A stretch of 64,000 bases of DNA from Candidatus Polarisedimenticolia bacterium (lineage in GTDB: Bacteria; Acidobacteriota; Polarisedimenticolia; Gp22-AA2; AA152), in NCBI GenBank assembly GCA_036004685.1, contig DASYRE010000031.1, positions 186,001 through 250,000 of the forward strand. The letters run 5' to 3'. Positions 1 through 7,525 of this stretch are shown here, one piece after another. Below the pieces are notes generated by a model. That model ran no database searches. It was not told the DNA's origin and saw only the letters and a program-made list of their open reading frames with translations. How positions within the stretch are numbered: position 1 is the first letter of the stretch; every line of letters starts with the position of its first letter. Position numbers and translations under genes: made by a program.

Positions 1-1
1 C

Positions 2-226
2 CTCGTCATGGTGAGCGGCGTCGGACCACGCGATCCCATGCCGGCGTTTCTATACCTCTACATCGAGGACACCGACACGGTCTATCGGCGTGCCCTTGAG
101 GCGGGCGCCTTATCAATCAAGGAGCCGACCGAGACGCCTTACGGCGATCGCCGCGCCACGATCAAGGATCCGTGCGGGAACATCTGGCAACTCGCCACGT
201 ACCGGGAGGAGCCGAAGACATCCTAG
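2..226 (+). CDS. VOC-family (glyoxalase/bleomycin-resistance fold) protein, 5' end outside window
   Basis: The frame is open from the left edge, so the N-terminal half lies outside the window. The visible ~74 residues carry the end of a VOC module: a strand (FLYLYIEDTD), a helix (VYRRALEAGA), then TPYGDRRATIKDPCGNIWQLAT, where the D-P-x-G-N-x-W/I-x-L pattern is the usual C-terminal strand pair of PhnB/glyoxalase-like proteins. Substrate cannot be told from this fragment; members include metalloenzymes, resistance proteins and non-catalytic binders. It is the first of three VOC genes within 1.6 kb. Confidence 0.7.
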   Translation, partial: LVMVSGVGPRDPMPAFLYLYIEDTDTVYRRALEAGALSIKEPTETPYGDRRATIKDPCGNIWQLATYREEPKTS

Positions 227-336
227 CGCGTCAGGCCGCTTGAACGGCCAGTCCGCCGGATGTGGCTGCGGTGCAACTGAGTGAAGACTTCCCAACACGT
301 TGTACCGGCGCAACGATTCGAGATCGGAGGAAGCGG

Positions 337-750
337 ATGGCGGATAATGTCGTCGCGGCTCGGCCGCGCTGGAACATCGCTCCCTATTTCGTAGTGGATG
401 ACGTCGTCGCGACCGCCAACTATTACCGGGACAAGCTGGGCTTCGCTTACGACCGTTTCTGGAATGAACCGCCGTCCTTCTGCATGGTTTATCGCAACGG
501 CATCGTCATCATGTTGGCCCAGCTCGAGCGTCCAGGCGTGATGCGCCCCAACCGACTCGTCGATCCCGAGGAAGGGGCATGGGATGCCTATGTCTGGGTC
601 GACGACGCCGACGCGCTCTACGCGGAATTCAAGTCCAATGGCGTGAGGATCGCGCGAGAAATCTGCAACCAGCCTTACGGTTGCCGTGACTTCGACGTGG
701 AGGATTGCAACGGTTACCGTCTTTGCTTTGGGCAGGACACCGAAACCTAG
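337..750 (+). CDS. VOC-family protein
   Basis: A 137-residue protein, the normal size for one VOC unit made of two beta-alpha-beta-beta-beta modules. Module one runs from about residue 12 (IAPYFVVDDV, then YYRDKLGF) and module two from about residue 70 (WDAYVWVDDADALYAEF), ending in DVEDCNGYRLCFG. The ATG at 337 is chosen because GGAGG lies 6 bases upstream; an upstream in-frame ATG at 262 has no such site. Several acidic residues could bind metal but no catalytic assignment is possible. It may belong to a small detoxification or resistance locus with the neighbouring VOC genes, which is inference only. Confidence 0.85.
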   Translation: MADNVVAARPRWNIAPYFVVDDVVATANYYRDKLGFAYDRFWNEPPSFCMVYRNGIVIMLAQLERPGVMRPNRLVDPEEGAWDAYVWVDDADALYAEFKSNGVRIAREICNQPYGCRDFDVEDCNGYRLCFGQDTET

Positions 751-795
751 GACCGGGCGGCTTCATCCTGAAACGGGCGGCGAGGCGGAGTCCCG

Positions 796-1230
796 ATGAG
801 ACAGAGAACGCTGAACAGCGCGATGCGGGGTATCGTGTGGGCGATCGCCGGCCTGGTGATGGCATGCAACGCACACCATCAAGGCGGCGAGGTGACGGCG
901 CCCTCGGAATCGACCTTCGACTGGAAACCCTTTGTGGAGATGGCCAGGCAGAGTCCGTGCGCGCAGACTCGCAACCGGCTTTCCCTAATCGACGGTGCGC
1001 TCGTGTTCTGGGACCGCCGAGGCACGTGTCCGGACAACAGTTACGCTGAGACCCTGTATGGAAAGACCGTGGACGACGTACTCTGCCGGTTGCACGACTC
1101 GATCGCGGGGCCGTTCAGGAACTGTCCGGTTCCCGAGTACAAGGATATCTTCGACATCATGACCGATCATCTGGATGATCCGGCTCTCGGACTCGGCGCC
1201 GGCCACACGGTGCGGGGAATCCCACTTTGA
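796..1230 (+). CDS. Small predicted lipoprotein of unknown function
   Basis: A 144-residue protein not assigned to any family I recognise. The N-terminus has a basic start (MRQRTLNSAMRG), a hydrophobic stretch and LVMAC, a plausible lipobox with Cys24 as the lipidated residue, so it is probably anchored on the outer side of a membrane. The mature part contains four more cysteines (near CAQTR, GTCPD, LCRLH and NCPVP), which could form disulfides in the periplasm. GGAG sits 5 bases before the ATG. Its stop codon overlaps the TTG start of the next gene (TTGA), so the two are probably translated together. Confidence 0.7.
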   Translation: MRQRTLNSAMRGIVWAIAGLVMACNAHHQGGEVTAPSESTFDWKPFVEMARQSPCAQTRNRLSLIDGALVFWDRRGTCPDNSYAETLYGKTVDDVLCRLHDSIAGPFRNCPVPEYKDIFDIMTDHLDDPALGLGAGHTVRGIPL

Positions 1231-1616
1231 CCTTCAATCCATTCAATCACATCGATCTTCGCGTCTCGAACCTTGACGAGGCGGCGCGCTTCTACGGAGC
1301 GCTGCTCCCCCACCTGGGATTCACGCGAACGCGTCACGACGATCAATGGAAAGTTTTCTCCGCGGAAGGCGAGTTTCCTTCGGCGCCCTACTTCGCCTTC
1401 ACCGAGGAGCCTGAGCATCGCCCCAATGCGACGCGGATCGCCTTCTGGGTCGGCAGCGCGCAGGAGGTGGACAGACTCGCGGAGATCGCCCAGGCAGCCG
1501 GCGCGCGGAGCGTGAGCGGACCGAGAGTGTGCCCGGAATACAGCTCGACCTACTACGCCGTCTTCTTCGAGGATCCGAGCGGCAACAAGCTGGAGATTTG
1601 TTTTCGCACGAACTGA
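1227..1616 (+). CDS. VOC-family protein
   Basis: A 129-residue single VOC unit. Residues 5-30 (FNHIDLRVSNLDEAARFY) form the classic first strand and helix with a metal-ligand-type His. The C-terminus has VFFEDPSGNKLEICF, the strand that usually carries the glutamate ligand of glyoxalase-like enzymes. It starts at a TTG that overlaps the stop of the preceding lipoprotein gene, and no better start keeps the first strand. The substrate is unknown. Third VOC protein in a row. Confidence 0.85.
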   Translation: MTFNPFNHIDLRVSNLDEAARFYGALLPHLGFTRTRHDDQWKVFSAEGEFPSAPYFAFTEEPEHRPNATRIAFWVGSAQEVDRLAEIAQAAGARSVSGPRVCPEYSSTYYAVFFEDPSGNKLEICFRTN

Positions 1617-1633
1617 CCCGGAGGCGAAGGCTC

Positions 1634-1858
1634 GTGTTCGACACTCCCGAAGCCATCGTGGCGGGCCTTTCGAGCCGGGAATCGGAGACGGTTTGGCGCT
1701 ACCTGGCGGAGTCGAATCCCGATCTCGACCTCGCCTCCGCCGCCTATTCCCTCGCGAACACGGAGGTACGGACGCTCCTCCTCCAGGTGCTGAGGGAATG
1801 GCGCACTCCGGAGTGCCTGCCGCTCGCTCGTCGCGCCCTGGACTCCCGCGAGGCGAGT
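1634..1858 (+). pseudogene. HEAT-repeat-like protein, N-terminal fragment
   Basis: A GTG at 1634 with a cggagg site about 9 bases upstream opens a frame whose first ~75 residues look like helical HEAT-type repeats (for example LASAAYSLANTEVRTLLLQVL then PECLPLARRALDSREAS). After about 1858 the frame loses this character and becomes arginine- and serine-rich out-of-frame sequence up to a stop at 1999. At the same point the neighbouring +1 frame begins to encode a GST C-terminus. I read this as the 5' stump of a HEAT-repeat gene joined to a different gene. The exact joint is uncertain by a few codons. Confidence 0.5.
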
Positions 1859-2271
1859 CGACGGCCATCCTCGAGTACCTCGAAGCGACGCGGCCGTCGT
1901 CGCCCTTGCTTCCGGCCGACGTCCGGCTCCGGGCGGTGGTTTCGATGCACGTCAAGCTCTGCGATCTGGAGTTCGCCGGGCTGTCACGGGCGATCCTGAT
2001 CCCCAAGCGCTTCCTCCCGAAGGAGCGCTGGATGGCCGACAAGATGGAGGAGGCCAAGAGACGCATCCAGAAGCACCTCGACATCCTGGAAACGCAGATC
2101 CAAGGCCGAGAGTATCTGGTCGACGGCCGCTTCAGCCTGGCGGAAGTCTGTTACGCGCCCTTCTTGCAGTTCCTTCCCCTCATGGAAGTGACGCCGGGAC
2201 CGTCGACCGCCTCGTGGACCGCGCGCGTCCTCGAACGGCCGAGCGTGAGGGACACGAAGCCGCCGAAGTGA
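1852..2271 (+). pseudogene. Glutathione S-transferase, C-terminal fragment lacking most of the thioredoxin fold
   Basis: From 1852 the frame reads GESTAILEYLEATRP, the glutathione-contacting E-S turn and helix that end the N-terminal GST domain. It continues through an all-helical GST C-terminal domain (IQKHLDILETQIQGREYLVDGRFSLAEVCYAPFL) to a stop at 2271. The first ~60 residues of a normal GST, including its catalytic Ser/Tyr/Cys, are absent; upstream in this frame there is only shadow sequence. The remnant resembles the intact GST at 10326-10985 (shared IPK segment, helix pattern, FSLA motif). It is a real deletion fusion or an assembly joint. Confidence 0.6.
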
Positions 2272-2291
2272 AGAAATTCAGCGTCATCGGT

Positions 2292-2297
2292 TATAAT
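2292..2297 (+). promoter_or_regulatory. Candidate -10 element for the ABC exporter genes
   Basis: A perfect TATAAT lies 37 bases before the ABC ATPase start, in the short gap after the broken GST. No convincing -35 hexamer is seen at 16-18 bases upstream (only TGAAGA/GAAGAA), so the assignment rests on the -10 alone. Confidence 0.4.
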
Positions 2298-2334
2298 CCC
2301 CCCTCTCTCAATTCATCCGGGCTCGGGGAGCTCC

Positions 2335-3246
2335 ATGGAAGCCGCCGTATCGGTTCGCGAGGCCGTCAAGACGTTCGGGCATCATCGGGCCGTCGATGGG
2401 GTCTCTCTCGACGTGCCGCGGGGAATCATCTTCGGGCTCATCGGCCCCAACGGGGCCGGCAAGACGACCACGATTCGGATGATCCTGGACATCATCCGCC
2501 CCGACGCCGGCGAAGTCCGGGTCCTGGGCATGCCGGCGGGCGAGTCGGCCCGGGACCGCATCGGCTACCTTCCCGAGGAGCGCGGGCTCTACCGGAAGAT
2601 GAAAGTCGTGGAGATGGTCGAATACCAGGGAACGCTGAAAGGGGCGCGTCCGGCCGAGGCGCGGCGCGAGGCGGCCGCCTGGCTGGATCGGCTGGCGCTG
2701 GGCGAATGGAAGGAGCGCAAGGTCGAGGATCTCTCGAAAGGGATGCAGCAGAAGGTCCAGTTCATCGGGGCCTTGATGCGCAAGCCGGAGCTGCTGATCC
2801 TGGACGAGCCGTTCTCCGGCCTGGACCCGGTCAACCAGAACCTGTTCAAGGACGTCATGCTGGAGCAGAGCCGGGAAGGGGCCACCATCATCTTCTCGAC
2901 GCACCAGATGGACACCGCCGAGCGGCTGTGCCGCGAGATCGCCTTGATCGATCGCGGGCGGATCGTCCTGGGCGGCTCCCTGGCTTCGGTGAAGTCGCGG
3001 TTCGGGAAGAACTCGGTCCTGGTGGAATACGACGGCGACGGCCTCTCCCTGCAGGAACTGCCCGGCGTGGCCCGGGTCGACGACTACGGCCATTACCGCG
3101 AGATCCGGCTGCGGAACGGGGCCGATCCCCAGGCGCTGCTGCGGGCGCTGGTCGACAAAGTGACGATCCGGCGCTTCGAGATCGTCGAGCCGACCCTGCA
3201 CAACATCTTCATCGAGCAGGTCGGGGAGAGGCCGGCCGATGCATAA
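2335..3246 (+). CDS. ABC transporter ATP-binding protein (NatA-like)
   Basis: A 303-residue ATPase of the ABC-2 exporter class that would power the permease encoded next. Visible motifs are Walker A GPNGAGKTT (residues 37-45), signature LSKGMQQK (133-140), Walker B LLILDEP (153-159), D-loop SGLDP and switch His190 in FSTHQ. The ~80-residue tail after the nucleotide-binding domain is typical of NatA/CcmA-like proteins. GGGGAG precedes the ATG. The last eight bases overlap the permease start (ATGCATAA), implying translational coupling. The exported substrate is unknown; NatA-type systems have been tied to Na+ or drug efflux. Confidence 0.93.
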   Translation: MEAAVSVREAVKTFGHHRAVDGVSLDVPRGIIFGLIGPNGAGKTTTIRMILDIIRPDAGEVRVLGMPAGESARDRIGYLPEERGLYRKMKVVEMVEYQGTLKGARPAEARREAAAWLDRLALGEWKERKVEDLSKGMQQKVQFIGALMRKPELLILDEPFSGLDPVNQNLFKDVMLEQSREGATIIFSTHQMDTAERLCREIALIDRGRIVLGGSLASVKSRFGKNSVLVEYDGDGLSLQELPGVARVDDYGHYREIRLRNGADPQALLRALVDKVTIRRFEIVEPTLHNIFIEQVGERPADA

Positions 3247-4516
3247 GCTCCTGATGGTGATCCGCCGCGAATACCTCGAGAGAATCCGCAAGAAGTCGTT
3301 CTGGCTGGGGACGCTCCTCTTCCCGATTCTGATGGTGGGACTGATCTTCGTCCAGATCCTGCTCGCCGACGTCGAGACGGGGAACCAGCGCAAGATCGCC
3401 CTGATCGACGCGACCGGGCGCCTGGAGCAGCGATTCCGGGAGAAGCTGGCCGAGGAGAAGCTCAAGGACGGACGGCCCGCGTTCGTCGTGGAGTCGCACC
3501 CGGCGGGGGAGGATCTGGGCGCGGCGGCGCGGCGTCTCGTGCCGCGCGTCGTCTCGGGAGATCTCTTCGGGATCATCACCGCCGGGAACGATCTCGACGC
3601 CGAGAAGAACTTCCGCCTCTACGCTAAGAGCGTCGGCAACCTCGACGTCCAGAGGACCCTCCAGGGCGCGCTCCGGCAGGCCGTCCTGGGCGTGCGGCTG
3701 GAGCAGAGCAACATGAAGCTCGAGCAGAAGGAGCTGGAGGCGCTGCTGGCGCCGATCGAGCTGGAGAGCTTCCAGGTGGCCGCCGCCGGAGAGGCCAAGA
3801 AGAAGGGGTTCCGTGAGGCCTATTTCGGCACGTTCACCTTCGTGTTCATCCTGTACATGTCCCTGCTGCTCTACGGCATCGCCGTGATGCGCGGCATCCT
3901 GGAGGAGAAGTCCAACCGGATCATGGAGGTGCTCCTCGGCTCGCTGAGCCCCGACCAGCTGATGACCGGGAAGATCCTCGGGATCGGGCTGGTCGGCTTG
4001 ACTCAGATGGCGATCTACACCGCCACGGCGGCCATCGTCCGCCTCTACGTCGCGGCCAGCCCGCTGGCGGTCGAATGGTCGGGGACTCTCGACGCCGTCT
4101 CCCCCGTCCGGATGATCTACTTCCTGCTCTTCTTCGTTCTCGGATACTTCCTCTACACCTCCCTCTTCGCCGCGGTCGGAGCGGTCTGCAACTCGGAGCA
4201 GGAAGCCCAGAACATGCAGACGCCGCTGGTGATGTGCCTGGTCATCCCGATGGTCGCCACCTTCTTCTTCGTGGCGAATCCCGATTCGACCGCCGCGGTC
4301 GTGGTCTCGATGATTCCGCTGTTCGCGCCGATGGTGATGTTCATGCGGATCTCCGTCCTGACTCCGCCGTTCTGGCAGATCGCGCTTTCGATTCTGCTGC
4401 TCGCCGGCACGATCTGGCTGTTCTTCAAGGCGGTGGGCCGGATCTTCCGGATCGGCGTCCTGATGTACGGGAAGCGCCCCACGGTTCCGGAAATCCTCCG
4501 GTGGGCGCGCGGCTAG
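3239..4516 (+). CDS. ABC-2 type permease (NatB-like)
   Basis: A 425-residue membrane protein forming the channel of the exporter with the ATPase at 2335. It has one transmembrane helix near residues 20-42 (LGTLLFPILMVGLIF), a ~150-residue extracytoplasmic domain, then five or six helices from about residue 195 to 410. The segment EEKSNRIMEVLLGSLSP just after the second helix is the hallmark of ABC-2 permeases of the NatB/YhaP group. Its start overlaps the ATPase gene by eight bases. Confidence 0.92.
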   Translation: MHKLLMVIRREYLERIRKKSFWLGTLLFPILMVGLIFVQILLADVETGNQRKIALIDATGRLEQRFREKLAEEKLKDGRPAFVVESHPAGEDLGAAARRLVPRVVSGDLFGIITAGNDLDAEKNFRLYAKSVGNLDVQRTLQGALRQAVLGVRLEQSNMKLEQKELEALLAPIELESFQVAAAGEAKKKGFREAYFGTFTFVFILYMSLLLYGIAVMRGILEEKSNRIMEVLLGSLSPDQLMTGKILGIGLVGLTQMAIYTATAAIVRLYVAASPLAVEWSGTLDAVSPVRMIYFLLFFVLGYFLYTSLFAAVGAVCNSEQEAQNMQTPLVMCLVIPMVATFFFVANPDSTAAVVVSMIPLFAPMVMFMRISVLTPPFWQIALSILLLAGTIWLFFKAVGRIFRIGVLMYGKRPTVPEILRWARG

Positions 4517-4596
4517 AGCCGCCTAAAGGAATCGACGGCGGCGGGTAATCATTGGATCGAGAGTTCCCCCTCAACCCTTCTCAATGGAGTTCTTGC

Positions 4597-5235
4597 ATGC
4601 GTCGGAAAGTCTGGAACGGACGCCGGTTCATCGCCTTCACCCTGTGCGCGGGCCTGCTGGCCCTGCCCGCGGCTTTCGCCGGCGAAAAGCCGGCCGCGGT
4701 CAAGGAGAAGGCCAAGACCGCCGGCGCGGAGATGTCGCCCGAGCAGATGATGGAGGCCTATGCGAAGTACGCGCAGCCGGGCCCGCAGCACGCAATCCTC
4801 GGCTCGATGGCCGGAAACTGGAAGACCGTCGTGAAGACCTGGATGGCGCCCGGCGAACCCCAGGTCAGCGAGGGGCGGTGCACCACGTCCGCCATCCTGG
4901 GCGGCCGGTACATCAAGGAGGAGGTCACCGGGTCGTTCATGAACCAGCCCTTCGAAGGGTTCGGGATCACCGGCTACGATCTCTACAAGAAGGAGTTCGT
5001 GGGCGCCTGGACCGACACTATGGGCACCGGCATCATGTTCTCCCGGGGCAGCATCGATCCCACCGGCAAAGTCCTGACGATGATCGGCACTTTCGACGAT
5101 CCGGTCAGCGGCAAGAAGCAGACGATGAAGGAAGTCACCCGGATCGTCGACGCGAACAAGCGCATCTTCGAGATTTGGGAGAACCGGGAAGGCAAGGAAG
5201 TGAAGTCGATGGAGATCACCTACACCCGGGAATAG
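4597..5235 (+). CDS. Secreted DUF1579 family protein
   Basis: A 212-residue protein with a Sec signal peptide (MRRKVWNG, hydrophobic core to about residue 27, cleavage after AFA). The mature part starts with a helical region (SPEQMMEAYAKYA) and then a beta-rich DUF1579 domain recognised by GNWKTVVKTWMAPG, GGRYIKEEVTG, FEGFGITGYDLYKKEFVGAWTD and a closing MEITYTR. The molecular role of DUF1579 is not established. The ATG at 4597 is preferred over the one at 4552 because it gives a clean signal peptide and has GGAG 7 bases upstream. It appears monocistronic. Confidence 0.85.
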   Translation: MRRKVWNGRRFIAFTLCAGLLALPAAFAGEKPAAVKEKAKTAGAEMSPEQMMEAYAKYAQPGPQHAILGSMAGNWKTVVKTWMAPGEPQVSEGRCTTSAILGGRYIKEEVTGSFMNQPFEGFGITGYDLYKKEFVGAWTDTMGTGIMFSRGSIDPTGKVLTMIGTFDDPVSGKKQTMKEVTRIVDANKRIFEIWENREGKEVKSMEITYTRE

Positions 5236-5265
5236 CTCCCGGGAAAAGGTGAGCGTCCCGCGGCG

Positions 5266-5943
5266 ATGCCCGAATCGCGCCCCTTCGAGATCGTCACCTT
5301 CGATTGCTACGGAACCCTGATCGACTGGGAGACCGGCATCTCGGAGGCGTTTCTCGGTGCCGCGGCGCAGGACGGGGTCCGGCTGGACCCCCGCGCCGTC
5401 CTGGAAGCCTACGCCGCGATCGAGCCGGAATTCGAGGCCGGGAGATTCCGGAGCTACCGCGAGGTGCTCACGGAAACCGCCCGGCGGGTCGCCGAACGGC
5501 TCGGCTGGTCGATGCCGCCGGAGCGGGCGGGCTTTCTCCCCGAGAGCCTGCCCGCCTGGCCTCCTTTCAGCGACACCAACCCCGCTTTCGAGCGCCTGGC
5601 GCGAGGCGGACTCGCGCTCGGCATCCTGTCGAACGTCGACGACGATCTCCTCGAAAGGACCTGCCGTCACCTGCGCGCCGAGTTCGATCTGAAAATCACG
5701 GCGCAGCAGGTCCGCTCCTACAAGCCGGGCCACGCCCATTTTCTGGAGGCGAGGAGGCGAATCGGAGGGCGGCGCTGGCTGCACGCCGCGCAGAGCCACT
5801 TCCACGACGTCGTTCCGGCGCTCGCGCTGGGGATCCCCGTCGTCTGGGTCAACCGGAAAGCGACCCCCTTGCCGGCCGGCGCGCCGGCCCCGCTGGCGAT
5901 CGTTCCGCACCTCTCCGCCCTCGCCGATTTCCTGGAGCGCTGA
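5266..5943 (+). CDS. HAD-superfamily hydrolase (haloacid dehalogenase type II-like)
   Basis: A 225-residue subfamily IA HAD protein. Motif I is TFDCYGTLID with nucleophile Asp13, motif II LSNVDD with Ser122, motif III lysine Lys153 in SYKPGH, and motif IV HFHD near 178-181. Residues 20-95 form the helical cap. The Tyr in place of the second Asp of the phosphatase signature DxDxT is a feature of L-2-haloacid dehalogenase-like members, so dehalogenation is as likely as phosphatase action. It lies 30 bases after the DUF1579 gene, separated by a small CCCGGGA hairpin (5225-5243), and ends convergently against the lipase-like gene. Confidence 0.88.
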   Translation: MPESRPFEIVTFDCYGTLIDWETGISEAFLGAAAQDGVRLDPRAVLEAYAAIEPEFEAGRFRSYREVLTETARRVAERLGWSMPPERAGFLPESLPAWPPFSDTNPAFERLARGGLALGILSNVDDDLLERTCRHLRAEFDLKITAQQVRSYKPGHAHFLEARRRIGGRRWLHAAQSHFHDVVPALALGIPVVWVNRKATPLPAGAPAPLAIVPHLSALADFLER

Positions 5944-5976
5944 AACCTCTCCCCGCCACCTCTCGACGCTGGTCCG

Positions 5977-7461
5977 TCAATCGACGGCGCGGACGAGCCG
6001 GAAGATCTCCGGGGACGGGACGCGCAGCAGCTCCACGTCGACGATTGTCGTCCGATCCCACTGGATCCAGGTCTGGAGGGCTTTCGCGCCGATCTCGAGG
6101 CGCAGGGGCAGGTAGAGGATCTCCTCCGTCCTCGGCTCCAGGGCGCTGATCTCCAGGTAGCACCCCTGCACCTCGGGAACCCGGTCGACCCAGTCCCCCG
6201 CCTCCTTCGAGAAGGCGCCGACGCGCAGGTAGAACGTGATGATGTTGGGAGAGACGCCGTTGACGTGCTTGTCCTCCATCAGCTTCCGCATCGGCAGGGA
6301 AGTATCCTGGGGGCCTTTGACGGAATCGAAGAAGATGTCGAAGCCGGTGACGGGCCTGCCGTCCTGATCGCGCAGCCGGAAGATGATCTGGGAGTGATGA
6401 TCGTATTGGGCCCGCGGCTCGTCGATCCATTTCCTCCACCAGGGAGGAGGCTTTTCGGCGAGCAGGTCGCGATACGTCTGCGCCGTCTGCTGGCGGAACG
6501 CGGCGACGCGCTCCAGAGACCGCCCGCCGCGGGTTTCCAGAGCCATCCGGAGAAGGCCGAGAACCTGCTGGCGCGGCTTCGCGCCGGTCATGATCCCCAT
6601 GTCGGGGCCGGAATGGGCGCAGCGATACGGAATCGCCAGGGGCACCTCGGGCCGGCCGGCGATCCCCGGCCGCGATTGCCGCCGGATCTCGTAGAAGGCG
6701 CGCCGCGGACCGCGGCGCGCCTCGTGACGATCCCGCTGCGCGAGAGCTTGCGCCCAGCTCAGCCGGCGCGCCTCCGCCGTCGGACAGAGGCTCAGGTAGC
6801 TGTAGTTCAAGTCGCTGGCCGAAACCCGGACCACGCCGTCGGAGCCGTCTTCCTTGGCGTAGCGGATGGGAACGACGAACCAGTCGACGTGGGCCTGGGA
6901 GCCGACGATGACGAACTCGCGAACTTTGTAGTCGCTCGTCATGGAGCAGCCCGCCTGGAGAAAATGCAGATGGAGATCGATCGTCTCGTCGGATCCCAGC
7001 TCCAGCGCCTCCAGCACTTGAACCCCGCGCTCGGCCCCTCCCTGGAAGACCTTGCGGGCCCACTTGGCGAGCTGTCCCCGGCCGATGTGCGCCCAGCCGC
7101 TGCCGAAGCTCGCGCCGGCCAGGTAGACGGCGTTCTGGATCGGTGAGGGCTTCGGGCTGAAACGGCGGATCCAGTTGCGCAGGACCAGCGCGCCGGTGCT
7201 GTGGACCACCGCGTGGAAGCGCCCCCGGAGGAGGTGGGGAAAATCCTCCGTCAACGCCCGGTCCAGCGCCCTCGAGATGTCGTCGAGCGTCACGCCGTCC
7301 TCCAGACTGACGTAGCGGCCGAGATCGATCTCGACCACCGCCTTGCCGCCGTAGATCTCCGCCAGGCTGCGCGGCAGCCATCCATAGATCGACTCGATCG
7401 CGCCGGCGGTCTTCTGCGCGCTTTCCGCGCTGTACCCATGGATCAGGACGATGGGCTCCAC
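5977..7461 (-). CDS. Lipase-like alpha/beta-hydrolase with unknown C-terminal domain
   Basis: A 494-residue protein. It begins VEPIVLIHGYSAES, the oxyanion-hole HG of lipases, and has a nucleophile elbow FHAVVHSTGAL (Ser88). The elbow reads V-H-S-T-G, so the first glycine of G-x-S-x-G is replaced. Residues ~330-494 (HHSQIIFRLRDQDGRPVTGFDIFF onward) form a beta-rich C-terminal region I do not recognise. No signal peptide is seen with the chosen GTG at 7461, which follows a strong GGAGGG site and clears the divergent dehydrogenase gene; longer in-frame starts up to 7644 would overlap it. Confidence 0.7.
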   Translation of the reverse strand: MEPIVLIHGYSAESAQKTAGAIESIYGWLPRSLAEIYGGKAVVEIDLGRYVSLEDGVTLDDISRALDRALTEDFPHLLRGRFHAVVHSTGALVLRNWIRRFSPKPSPIQNAVYLAGASFGSGWAHIGRGQLAKWARKVFQGGAERGVQVLEALELGSDETIDLHLHFLQAGCSMTSDYKVREFVIVGSQAHVDWFVVPIRYAKEDGSDGVVRVSASDLNYSYLSLCPTAEARRLSWAQALAQRDRHEARRGPRRAFYEIRRQSRPGIAGRPEVPLAIPYRCAHSGPDMGIMTGAKPRQQVLGLLRMALETRGGRSLERVAAFRQQTAQTYRDLLAEKPPPWWRKWIDEPRAQYDHHSQIIFRLRDQDGRPVTGFDIFFDSVKGPQDTSLPMRKLMEDKHVNGVSPNIITFYLRVGAFSKEAGDWVDRVPEVQGCYLEISALEPRTEEILYLPLRLEIGAKALQTWIQWDRTTIVDVELLRVPSPEIFRLVRAVD

Positions 7462-7525
7462 GGCTCCCTCCCCCCCCTCTGGAATTGGTATTGTAATATG
7501 CGCTTCGATCCGCCGGAGGCCGTCG

